Source: a virus. From it: DNA of 35,619 nucleotides. Both the position numbers and the translations under genes were made by a program. Shown piece after piece: positions 17,408-25,235 of the stretch. The stretch lies in the IMG/VR virus record IMGVR_UViG_3300046167_000371, positions 1 through 35,619 of that record; one strand, written 5' to 3'. The notes under the pieces were generated by a model. It was not told where the DNA came from, made no database searches, and saw nothing but the letters and a program-made list of their open reading frames with translations. Each line of letters opens with the position of its first letter. The first letter of the stretch is position 1.

Positions 17408-18107
17408 GCATCATCAAGCGCCTACCGGCGACTATGCAAGAGATACGCTTCAACTACAAAGGTAGTGAGGGCGAGATCAAGGCTAGCGACCGATACGCAC
17501 GTGACATGCGACAGCTTCATCGAGAGGACTGGGATCTCGAAGGCTACGATGGCATGGCCTACGGCCTCCAGTACAAGCTGGATGACTACGGCTGGGGTAA
17601 GCACGGTGACGTTTACAAGCTGAGTAAGGAGCACAGCGACAAGCGTGCTGACGGCGCTATCTCGAACCTGCTAGATAACGACGTTGACTGGGACAGTGAC
17701 GGCCAGAGAGGTAAGTACTACTGGCTGTGGATTGACCAGACCAGTCGTGATCGATCACCCGGTGCCATTGCAGTTAACGGGTGGTGGTACGCAGACGAAC
17801 TTGGCAAATACAAAGTCAAGATGAAGCTAGAGACTGTCGATGACTGGGAACCAGGACGCGATGATCTATCGGCGCAGTCCTCGGCTACAGGCGAGGCTAT
17901 CTGGACGGAACGCGCTACGACTACAAGCTGAACGGTGTAGGAGAGCGTCGCAGAGAAAATACAATTTACGAGTACGAAGACATTATCGATGTGAAGGCTG
18001 ACTACAGGCACATCGTGATGAACTTCACATTGTTTCAGCCGGGTGGGTATGGCCGCAACGCCTATTCCCACGCACGAGTTCACAACGTAACGGTAGAGAA
18101 AATCTGA
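17404..18107 (+). CDS. Hypothetical virion protein, possibly carbohydrate-binding (one frameshift)
   Basis: The repaired product is about 234 residues. The first frame ends at 17931, but near 17890-17897 one missing base, probably in a G-run, joins SATG to YLDGTRYDYKLNGVG. The rest continues to FTLFQPGGYGRN and ends VEKI at TGA 18105-18107. The protein is rich in Trp, Tyr and Asp (KYYWLWIDQTS, GWWYADELGKY) and looks like an all-beta domain. Such composition is common in sugar-binding parts of tail proteins, but I do not recognise a defined family. ATGA couples it to the chaperone before it, and TGATG to the next gene. Confidence 0.65.
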
Positions 18108-18370
18108 TGAGAACTTTCGCAGTCATGTACAAGCCACCTTTCACTCACCCACGAGTCAAGAAGTTTCAGGCTCGTAGTTTTAAGGATGCACTGGCCAAGG
18201 CCGCTAAGAATATTGACGAAGAGTTTGATCCAACGAAGGCACCAGTGATGCTGGTTGATTTCTCAGAGGAGCGAGCAGAGATGGTAGCCGACAGAGGGAA
18301 CGGAAGAATGAGAATTCTAGAAGATGAAAACTACGGAGAGATGACGGACTTCACAAGGAGAGTGTTATGA
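18107..18370 (+). CDS. Hypothetical protein, 87 residues
   Basis: This is a small soluble protein (MRTFAVMYKPPFTHPRVK at the start). It has an alternating strand-helix pattern: MRTFAVMYK, FKDALAKAAKNI, APVMLVDFSEE. I do not recognise the family. The start overlaps the previous stop, and an AAGGAG near its own end serves the lipoprotein gene that follows by ATGA overlap. It was probably kept as part of the tail operon. The frame is intact. Confidence 0.65.
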   Translation: MRTFAVMYKPPFTHPRVKKFQARSFKDALAKAAKNIDEEFDPTKAPVMLVDFSEERAEMVADRGNGRMRILEDENYGEMTDFTRRVL

Positions 18371-19206
18371 AAGGTTTAGTAATTGGATTGGCGTTGTTGA
18401 GTTTTTTGGGTTGCGCGTCAGCGGATCAGAAAATGCAGAGCAAGGCCAACTACAGGGACGCCCAAGTAGAGGCTATCAAAGTACAGTCAGAGATGAGGGT
18501 TAACCAAGCACACGCCGAGGCTCTAGAGAAGAAGGCAATGTGGGAAGCGCTAGCGTCTGTTGCTAAAGCCAATCCCGAGGCGGCATCTAACGTCGCAATC
18601 GTTGCGGCTGTTGCGGCGGCACGTGAGGGTGGCGATGGTACTCAGCAGGCTACGGGCATGGCCCTGATCAAGACCGAGCGTGACGTTACTGCACTCGACT
18701 GGGCCAAGGTTATGACGGCTCCGGTACTGGGCACACTGACTCAGGTAGGCATCGCGGCTGTTAACAGCGACCTCCAGAAAGAGATCAGCAGGAACAACCG
18801 TGACGTTAACATGAAGCAGGAAGAGAACCGTGGGAAGATCTTCGACGTGATCCCATCAATCGCTGGCGCGGCTGGTAGCACTATCACGATGACTGACAGC
18901 ACCTACGTCGGCAACGACTTCAATAACGATGAGCGCGTTAACTACGTGATCGGTGATCCGGCTGAGGCTGATGACCTGATCGACACGGTTATCGATGAGA
19001 CATCTAGCTTTGGGATAGTGGACGATGAGATTGTTGACGACACTACTGACGATACTACGGACGATACTACGGACTCTGTTGACGGCAGTGATGTTGACGA
19101 CTCTGGTGACGATACTACTGACGACACTACTGACGGTGGCGACGATGCAGTGGATTGCTCCTCTCCTCAGTTTAGTCCAGCACCGCCCGAGTGCGATGAG
19201 TCATGA
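18367..19206 (+). CDS. Predicted lipoprotein with DDTT repeats
   Basis: This 279-residue protein has a lipoprotein signal: MKG, a hydrophobic core LVIGLALLSF, and a lipobox ending LGC at about Cys16. Signal peptidase II cleavage there would anchor it to a membrane. An Ala/Glu-rich helical region follows (EAIKVQSEMRVNQAHAEALEKK and ANPEAASNVAIVAAVAAA). The final third is very acidic, with DDTT repeats at 19036-19071 and 19108-19131. The tail CSSPQFSPAPPEC has two more cysteines. AAGGAG sits 6 bases before the ATG. Phage lipoproteins include superinfection-exclusion factors, outer spanins and occasional virion parts. None of these can be chosen from sequence alone, and no inner spanin partner is seen. 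Confidence 0.7.
   Translation: MKGLVIGLALLSFLGCASADQKMQSKANYRDAQVEAIKVQSEMRVNQAHAEALEKKAMWEALASVAKANPEAASNVAIVAAVAAAREGGDGTQQATGMALIKTERDVTALDWAKVMTAPVLGTLTQVGIAAVNSDLQKEISRNNRDVNMKQEENRGKIFDVIPSIAGAAGSTITMTDSTYVGNDFNNDERVNYVIGDPAEADDLIDTVIDETSSFGIVDDEIVDDTTDDTTDDTTDSVDGSDVDDSGDDTTDDTTDGGDDAVDCSSPQFSPAPPECDES
19036..19131 (+). repeat. Short tandem repeat encoding DDTT units
   Basis: Twelve-base units close to GACGATACTACG occur three times (19036-19071) and twice more (19108-19131) in the lipoprotein gene. Each unit encodes Asp-Asp-Thr-Thr. Units of exactly four codons can be gained or lost by slippage without breaking the frame, so copy number may vary between relatives. Confidence 0.8.
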
Positions 19207-19388
19207 TGGGTGAAGTACTTTTCGGTGGCCTCGTATACGCTCTCAAGGGCACGAGGCCATTCGTTGAACGTGGCTGGGTGAAGAAGTGCACAGTCAAAAC
19301 TGATTGGAAAGTAGTGCCGCGCAATAGCGTGGGCACGAGGGAGTGTGGCGACATACTCCTGCAACTGGAGAAGTGCAATGGGAATTGA
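19203..19388 (+). CDS. Hypothetical small protein, 61 residues
   Basis: A short basic protein (MMGEVLFGGLVYALKGTRPF at the start, LLQLEKCNGN at the end) with three cysteines, and no clear membrane segment or domain. The start overlaps the lipoprotein stop as ATGA, and its last bases overlap the next gene's start. The tight coupling on both sides supports it as a real gene, but there is no strong ribosome-binding site of its own and I do not recognise it. Confidence 0.5.
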   Translation: MMGEVLFGGLVYALKGTRPFVERGWVKKCTVKTDWKVVPRNSVGTRECGDILLQLEKCNGN

Positions 19389-19950
19389 GACTGGTCAATA
19401 TGTTACGGATCTAGATGAGGCATGGCCAACGGCTAATGACTCGATCTCGATGGGCGATGACCACTTGAGATTGATTAAGACGGTGCTAAAGAATACGTTC
19501 CCAGAGGCCAAAGGGCCGCAGGCACCCAACTACTACCCCGAACTGGCTCAAGGCTCCATCATCCACAACGTGGCTGGTAAGTGGGCCGAGACCGAGAACG
19601 TAAAGATCGACACGTCTGGCAATATCACCTGCGCGAACCTTACGGCAAGCGGCAACGTGGTCAGCCAGTCGGATGAGAGACTGAAGCATAAGACGGCAGT
19701 CATTACCGACGCCCTCGACAAGGTCAAGACTCTCGACACGTTCACGTATGTCCCTAACGAGGAAGGCGTGCAGTGTGGGATGCCTTACATGGAAATGGCG
19801 GGCGTCTCAGCACAGCAAGTTCAGGCGGTATTCCCGCAGGCGGTACAGCAGACAGAGAACGGATACCTAGCCGTGGATTACTCACGGCTCTGCGTTATTC
19901 TACTGGAGGCTGTTAAGGAACTTTCGTATAAGGTGGAGAACCAAGCGTAA
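19378..19950 (+). CDS. Small fibre-like protein with S74 chaperone domain
   Basis: The start is taken at ATG 19378 (GGAGAAG just upstream), giving 190 residues. The N-terminal half (MGIETGQYVTDLDEAWPT and GDDHLRLIKTVLKNTFP) resembles short head-attachment domains of phage fibres. A small beta segment (GNITCANLTASGNVV) leads into an S74 domain. This has SQSDERLKHK, with Ser-Asp and a Lys five residues on. The later part has the motif GVSAQQVQAVFPQAV and ends LAVDYSRLCVILLEAVKEL. S74 domains cut themselves off after helping a trimer fold, so the mature product would be only about 95 residues. Alternatively the domain stays attached and acts as a chaperone. The stop overlaps the nozzle start. 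Confidence 0.8.
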   Translation: MGIETGQYVTDLDEAWPTANDSISMGDDHLRLIKTVLKNTFPEAKGPQAPNYYPELAQGSIIHNVAGKWAETENVKIDTSGNITCANLTASGNVVSQSDERLKHKTAVITDALDKVKTLDTFTYVPNEEGVQCGMPYMEMAGVSAQQVQAVFPQAVQQTENGYLAVDYSRLCVILLEAVKELSYKVENQA

Positions 19951-21535
19951 TGCTTATCAATGTACGCGGCATAGGTGAAGTCGGGGTCATATCTGATGTG
20001 GCTCCGTGGGATCTGCCGCCCAACGCTCTGACAGACGGACGCAACTTCCGAGTTGTGTCTGGCAAGATTCAGGCATCAGGTGGATCGCAGATCGTCAACA
20101 CTGCCGGATCGGCTAGCGGCGACATTGGCCACATCATGCAGAGCAATGACTTCGAGGGTAACAGCACGTGGCTTGTATGCACTGACAGCACCATCGAGAG
20201 TTACTTCGATCAGAAGTTCCACACGGTACTGCGACTCGATAGCGAAGTAGATGAGCACGCGTGGACTAGCTGTCAGATCGGTCAGGTCACCTTCATCAAT
20301 AACGCGTCGGTTAATCCGGTCTACTTTACTGACTGGGACGCCAACGCTGAGGTGGCCATCAAGCTACCTTGGGTATTCGGCGGAGACCTCTGGGAAGACC
20401 GAGGCGTCTACGCTCGCATAATGCAGTCGCACAAGAACTTCGTTTTTGCTTTAGGCATGACTGAGCCAGATCCCGTGACGGGTGCCTCTACCTACTACGA
20501 GGACAGAGTCCGGTGGTCGCACCCTTGCGAGCCTAACGGCGTGCCCTACACGTGGGAAGGGCCGGACGTTGATCCGTCCAGCCTAGCCGGGTTACCTGAC
20601 ACTCGGTCGCGGCGGCAAGATCGTCGGGGCGGAGAGCCTGCGTGACAGCTTCGTTATCTACAGCGAGAAGGCACTAAACGTGCTCGGACTTTACAGGTGA
20701 TGCCCTCGTATGGCGCAGAAGGACTGTCTCACAGAACGCTGGCCTGATCGGTCGGGACGCACTGGTCGAGGTATCGGGCCGCCACTACTTCATATCGAAT
20801 GAAGATATCCTAGTGTTCGACGGTAACCAAGCCCAGAGCCTGCTCCACAATCGACTACGCAAGCGATTCGCTAGCACGCTGAACGAGGACGCACGTCACA
20901 CGTCGTTCGCGGCACACAACAAGATGATGGGCGAGGTCTGGTTCTGCGTACCCGAGGAAGGCTACGACGAACCTAACATGGCTTACGTCTTCAACTACCG
21001 AGATGACACGTGGTCGCTGAGAGACCTCAGCACTGAGCGCACGTTCTCACACGCCTGCTACGGCAACCAGCCCACAGTTATTAGTGCGTGGGATGACTGG
21101 GAGGGCGTCTGGGCTAACGAGCGTACTACATGGGCGACCGCTAACAGGCAGGCGTTCGATGGCGTTATGATCGGATCATCCGGCCCTGACGTTTACAACA
21201 TCGACACGCAGAACCCGCACGAAGAAGGTCTCACTACTTTTATCGAGCGGACTCACCTACCGATAGTCGGCCACGATGACGTGAGCACTATCACGCGCCT
21301 GTACCCACAGATCGAGGGCAAGACCCCGATCAAGATGTCTGTCGGCTCACACCACTACGCTGGTGACGCCGCTAGATGGGCAGGCGACAAAAGAGACTTC
21401 AGTCCGGCAACGCAACGCAAGATCGATGTCAGGACTACGGGTGAACTTCACTCGTGGCGTGCTGAAGGGCCAGCTAACGGAAACTTCAACATCAGCGGTG
21501 TGGATGTGGAGTGGTCACCGAGTGGAACGCGATGA
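19950..21535 (+). CDS. Tail nozzle / stabilisation protein (two apparent frameshifts)
   Basis: The repaired product is about 527 residues. The opening MLINVRGIGEVGVISDVAPW, followed by ALTDGRNFRVVSGKIQ, is the hallmark of the tail nozzle or 'stabilisation' proteins of short-tailed phages. These form the tube below the adaptor. The middle is beta-propeller-like, with repeating strand motifs such as ISNEDILVFDG, YVFNYRDDTWSLRDL and GSSGPDVYNIDT. The frame breaks near 20588-20596, where the T-pair in GGGTTACC seems one base too long, restoring GYLTLGRGGKIVG. It breaks again near 20683-20688, with one extra base, restoring VLDFTGDALVWRR. Both are single-base removals. The stop overlaps the next start as ATGA. 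Confidence 0.85.
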
Positions 21536-21765
21536 CTTATAGAGCAGAGCCAGTACCAGAGGAGACGGATGAGATTCTCGCTGAGTATCTCGACCGTCAG
21601 TTCTTCGGAATTGATTCGCACCTGTCGCGTTTCATCGCACCCGTTATCGGCGACATGCCGCTACGTCGGGAAATCGGAGCAATAGTTTATGTCCGTGAGA
21701 AAGGATTTTACGGATGCGTTGAGGATCAAGGAGAGATCGTATGGAAGAAGTTAACGCTGACTTAA
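21532..21765 (+). CDS. Hypothetical small protein, 77 residues
   Basis: The start is taken at ATG 21532 overlapping the nozzle stop. The protein (MTYRAEPVPEETDEILAEYL at the start, IVWKKLTLT at the end) has an acidic helix followed by short strands (GAIVYVREKGFYGCVED). Small proteins with this strand pattern sometimes follow nozzle genes and may be tail or needle components, but I cannot name a family. It overlaps the next gene by 25 bases. Confidence 0.65.
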   Translation: MTYRAEPVPEETDEILAEYLDRQFFGIDSHLSRFIAPVIGDMPLRREIGAIVYVREKGFYGCVEDQGEIVWKKLTLT

Positions 21766-22178
21766 TTATCTACCCACGGGTAGCGAACATTAGACAGGAG
21801 TGGCACTGGGTCAAGCCAGCAATCGAAGAGATTCTGCATCTCGACCCTCACCTCACCTACAGGCCGGAAGACGTTTACCACAGTGTACTATCAGGCGAGA
21901 GCCAACTGTGGGTGCATCCTAACTTCTTCAACGTAGCCACCATTGAGACGGATGATTTTACTGGCGACACTGTATTCCTACTGTGGCTCTCATGGGCCAA
22001 GGAGCGCGGAGGAGCGAACGCTGTGACGTTCGCGGACTTCTACGAGAAGGTAGCCAGACAGCTTAACTGCTCACGAATTGAAACAAAGTCATGCCAGATG
22101 CCCGCTGTGGAGTATGCAGTTAGCAAGGTGGGATGGGAGATAACCGAAATTACTTTTGGAAAAGACCTACGGAGTTAA
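21741..22178 (+). CDS. GNAT-like protein of the virion module
   Basis: This 145-residue protein looks like a degenerate GNAT acetyltransferase fold of the sort often found beside internal virion protein genes in short-tailed phages. The helix WHWVKPAIEEIL is followed by YRPEDVYHSVLSGESQLWV, then strands VATIETDDFTGDTVFLLWL, the helix SWAKERGG, and a last part NCSRIETKSCQMPAVEY with a final strand. No clear acetyl-CoA loop (R/QxxGxG/A) is visible, so enzymatic activity is doubtful. AAGGAG lies about 7 bases before the ATG. Its role in assembly is inferred only from position and from the similar placement in other phages. Confidence 0.6.
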   Translation: MEEVNADLIIYPRVANIRQEWHWVKPAIEEILHLDPHLTYRPEDVYHSVLSGESQLWVHPNFFNVATIETDDFTGDTVFLLWLSWAKERGGANAVTFADFYEKVARQLNCSRIETKSCQMPAVEYAVSKVGWEITEITFGKDLRS

Positions 22179-22181
22179 CTC

Positions 22182-23363
22182 ATGGGAAGCAAGAACAAAA
22201 GCAAGCAACAGAATAACAGCCAGCAGGCTTCTACAAATCAGAACGTGAGTTCTGGTATGGGAGTTAACTTTGGCGTTAATCAGTCCGGCCAACAGTCGAA
22301 CTCTGGTAGCAGTAACTTCAGCCAGAGTTCACAGGACGTATGGGGAGCGCAATCGCCTCACCTAGAGAACGTCTACGGCTCTGCTACTGACCAGTACGGT
22401 CAGGCCATTGACTCGATCAACGGTATGCAACCTGAAGTGCAGGGTCAGGTATCCGGCGCATTCGATCAGGCGCAGGGCGGCTATGGCAACCAGATGAATG
22501 GTGGCTACGCCCAACAGCTACAGGGTCAGGTCGGCCCTAACAGTTACGTGAACGCCCTGAAGGGCGACATGATGAACGACGCAAACATGATTAAGCAACA
22601 GAACCTCGGAGGTCTGGACGCCAGAGCGGCGGCATCAGGCATGTCGGGTTCGTCTGGGTATCACAACTCTGCAAACCAGATGGCTAATAATGTTGACAAG
22701 GCTACGTTGCAGGGCATGAACAACCTAGGGTTCCAAGCCCACAACCAGGGCGTGCAGAACCAGATGAACCTTGCCGGGATGATGGATCAGAACCAGCAGT
22801 TCGGCGTAGGTAATATGCAGAACATGCAACAGGGCGCGATGAACCAGTTCAACCCAGCGATGGCAGGGCTGAACGCTACAGGCGCTTACGGACAGATCAT
22901 AGGTGGCCCTACCACGCTGACCCAGTCGGCTGGCGGTGGCTCAAGCAGTTCAAACAGTTCTGGCTTCAGCAACGGCATGAACGTCGGCATGAACACTTCG
23001 CAGAGCGGTGGCTTCGGCAACTCGGCTGGCGGGTCTTCAGGCTCAGGCTCATCGAGCGGCTGGTCGTTTGATCCCGGTGGCGCAATGACCGGCATGGGCG
23101 GAATCATGGCGGCATCTGATATCCGACTGAAGGAGAACATCAAGCACGTAGAGCAGGTAGACGGCGTCAACCTGTACACATGGGATTGGAAAGATGACGC
23201 ACCTGTCACATCCGACATGAACTACGGAGTAATTGCACAGGACGTGGTTAACAGCCACCCAAGCGCAGTATCAACTGGTGACCACGGATACATGATGGTC
23301 GATTACAGCAAGTTAGGCAGGGCCGGTGAACTGGCTGTTGCACGGATGGGAGTTCAATCATGA
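22182..23363 (+). CDS. Gln/Gly/Ser-rich virion protein with C-terminal S74 domain
   Basis: This 393-residue protein has a low-complexity N-terminus rich in Asn, Gln, Ser and Gly (MGSKNKSKQQNNSQQ). A helical middle follows (GLDARAAASGMSGSSGYHNS, NMQNMQQGAMNQFNPAMAGL), of the kind seen in ejected or inner-tail proteins. After a long Ser/Gly linker comes an S74 domain: AASDIRLKENI, with Ser-Asp-x-Arg-Leu-Lys. Further on it has YGVIAQDVVNSHPSAV, and a MMVDYSKLG ending. It is the third S74 domain in the window. In an ejection-type protein such a domain is less usual than in a fibre. GGAG precedes the start, and the stop overlaps the next ATG as ATGA. Confidence 0.75.
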   Translation: MGSKNKSKQQNNSQQASTNQNVSSGMGVNFGVNQSGQQSNSGSSNFSQSSQDVWGAQSPHLENVYGSATDQYGQAIDSINGMQPEVQGQVSGAFDQAQGGYGNQMNGGYAQQLQGQVGPNSYVNALKGDMMNDANMIKQQNLGGLDARAAASGMSGSSGYHNSANQMANNVDKATLQGMNNLGFQAHNQGVQNQMNLAGMMDQNQQFGVGNMQNMQQGAMNQFNPAMAGLNATGAYGQIIGGPTTLTQSAGGGSSSSNSSGFSNGMNVGMNTSQSGGFGNSAGGSSGSGSSSGWSFDPGGAMTGMGGIMAASDIRLKENIKHVEQVDGVNLYTWDWKDDAPVTSDMNYGVIAQDVVNSHPSAVSTGDHGYMMVDYSKLGRAGELAVARMGVQS

Positions 23364-23791
23364 GTGGAAGAAGCAGAAGCGGTGGCAGTTCATCTGGCGG
23401 AACCGCTAGCGGCAACATGGCTAACGCACAGTCACAGGTCGGGCAGGCTACGCAGAAGGGCACTAACGACTGGCTATCAAACCTAATGGGCAACCAGTCA
23501 TCAATGATAGGTCAGGTGCTAGGCCCGTTGATTCAGGGTGGCCAAGAGATGATGGCCAGCAACCCAGGCATGAAGAACTTCATGGCCGACACGGGACAGA
23601 AGGCTCAGGAGTTGGGTCAGGCTGACTGGCTACAGAACTTTGCCGAGGCGGCTAAGGGATGGGCACCTACACCACAACAGCCACAGGCACAGGCGGGACA
23701 GCAGACACCTTTCTACTTCAAGGGTCTCGATGAAGGCCAGCAGGCTAAATACAACCAGTACCTAAATCATCAGGCGAAGTACGGGAGATAA
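23360..23791 (+). CDS. Gln/Gly-rich small virion-module protein
   Basis: This 143-residue low-complexity protein opens with Ser/Gly/Arg (MSGRSRSGGSSSGGTASGNM). A helical central part follows (DWLSNLMGNQSSMIGQVLGP and QKAQELGQADWLQNFAEAAK). It ends with a Gln/Pro stretch and the basic helix YNQYLNHQAKYGR. It resembles the small helical proteins that accompany internal virion proteins, but no family is recognised. ATGA overlap with the preceding gene indicates co-expression. The composition matches its S74-bearing neighbour, suggesting they work together in the inner tail or core. Confidence 0.6.
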   Translation: MSGRSRSGGSSSGGTASGNMANAQSQVGQATQKGTNDWLSNLMGNQSSMIGQVLGPLIQGGQEMMASNPGMKNFMADTGQKAQELGQADWLQNFAEAAKGWAPTPQQPQAQAGQQTPFYFKGLDEGQQAKYNQYLNHQAKYGR

Positions 23792-23793
23792 GC

Positions 23794-25233
23794 ATGTCAC
23801 TTATGGACTACGCAAGTGAGGCTGACGCCTACAAGCGTTTGCTTCAGACGCCAGAGATTGGCGTCACAGAGGCGCACTACAATGCTCCCGCACAGGCACC
23901 GGCACAGGCACCCACGTCGTTAGCGGCTTCACAGGCGCAAGCGGTACAGCAGGATAGCCTTCTGGAAATGCCACAGTCTCCGCTTGAGCAGGTGGTGGAG
24001 AAGAACGGCAAGGCTAAGACACTCGGCAAGATGGCGCTCACGGCGCTGTCCGGCGGACTGCTGGCTCCCGTTCTGATGCCCGAACTCATGGGCGCTGGCA
24101 AGAAGTACGAAGCCGAGATGGAAGCCTACAAGAAAGAGAAGACCACGGCTAACTTGGCGGAGCGGATCTCTCAGATCGACTTCGACAATATCCAGCCGGA
24201 GGACGTTCCGTACCTTGAGTTGGCTAGTGGCAGTCTCGGTGAGTTCGGTACTGACATGCTCGCATCTCAAATGGTGGGCATAGGCGGTGACGAAAAGATT
24301 GCTGAAGCATATGGCTACACCCCATACCAGTGGTCACAGTTAAGCCCAGAGAAGAAGCGTGACCTGAGCGACAGGTACTTGGATCAGACCGGCGGCGAAG
24401 GAGCCTTCGACTACCGACAGCGTGCAGAGGGTAAATCGCCTGAGCAGTTGCAGGAGCAGAAGTCTGCCGAATTGTTTGGCTCGGCTGAGGGTCAGCAGTA
24501 CGGAGATGATCGAAAGATTATCACTGGTGTGCGCGGTCAGGTTCAGGCATACGACCAAGGACTCGAATCTCTCGGCGGCATTAAGACGATGCTCGAAGAT
24601 CCAGAGAATAGCGACGCGACTGGCTGGCCTCGAATCATTCGTGACGCTATCAACACGAACACGAAGGAAGACGGCTCGATGGATGCAGAGATGGCGGCAG
24701 GCGTTGTCGATCTGATCTCTCAGGCTACCTTCGGGGCGCTGTCACAGAGTGAGTTGGACTTGCTGAAAGGCGGCTTAATGGATCCGACCAAGTCTAAGGA
24801 ATATAACCTCGGCACTATCAAGACTGCCATGAAGCGTATCGAGAACGATAGGGCGCTCGCCCTTGAGTCGGCTCAGGGCGCGGCGGATAGGTATAAAGGC
24901 TGGGAGGGTCAGAAAGACTACGACACTTTATTCAAAAACGACTGGCTGTACAACAACGTCGGCGAGGGTAGCAGGATGCCATCCATCCCTGCCTACGGTA
25001 ACAAGGAAGAGATCAGCTTCAAGGACTACACGGAGTTCGCGCAATCACAGCGTGGCCCTTTCGATGAACCACTGACTCGCGATGAACTGGTAATGGGATT
25101 CGCTGAGTTGAGGGAGCAGTCAGAGGGTGAATACAACGCCATGATGGAGAAGCAGAAAGCAGACGCAGAGGCGGCAAAGCGAGCGAGGCTCGGCCTTGAT
25201 CGACCGTGGCCGACAGTGGCTGGACAGGAGTAG
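23794..25233 (+). CDS. Internal virion (ejection-type) protein A
   Basis: This 479-residue protein is mostly helical and rich in Ala, Gln and Glu. It begins MSLMDYASEADAYKRLL, has an Ala/Pro/Gln linker (residues 29-50) and a short hydrophobic stretch ALTALSGGLLAPVLMPELM near residue 80. The rest is soluble helix with GAFDYRQRAEGKSPEQL and a C-terminal Lys/Ala helix (AMMEKQKADAEAAKRARL). Its position in a run of large proteins after the nozzle genes, and its composition, fit the capsid-core proteins that short-tailed phages eject to extend the tail across the envelope. No enzymatic motif is seen. GGGAG precedes the start. Confidence 0.65.
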   Translation: MSLMDYASEADAYKRLLQTPEIGVTEAHYNAPAQAPAQAPTSLAASQAQAVQQDSLLEMPQSPLEQVVEKNGKAKTLGKMALTALSGGLLAPVLMPELMGAGKKYEAEMEAYKKEKTTANLAERISQIDFDNIQPEDVPYLELASGSLGEFGTDMLASQMVGIGGDEKIAEAYGYTPYQWSQLSPEKKRDLSDRYLDQTGGEGAFDYRQRAEGKSPEQLQEQKSAELFGSAEGQQYGDDRKIITGVRGQVQAYDQGLESLGGIKTMLEDPENSDATGWPRIIRDAINTNTKEDGSMDAEMAAGVVDLISQATFGALSQSELDLLKGGLMDPTKSKEYNLGTIKTAMKRIENDRALALESAQGAADRYKGWEGQKDYDTLFKNDWLYNNVGEGSRMPSIPAYGNKEEISFKDYTEFAQSQRGPFDEPLTRDELVMGFAELREQSEGEYNAMMEKQKADAEAAKRARLGLDRPWPTVAGQE

Positions 25234-25235
25234 AT

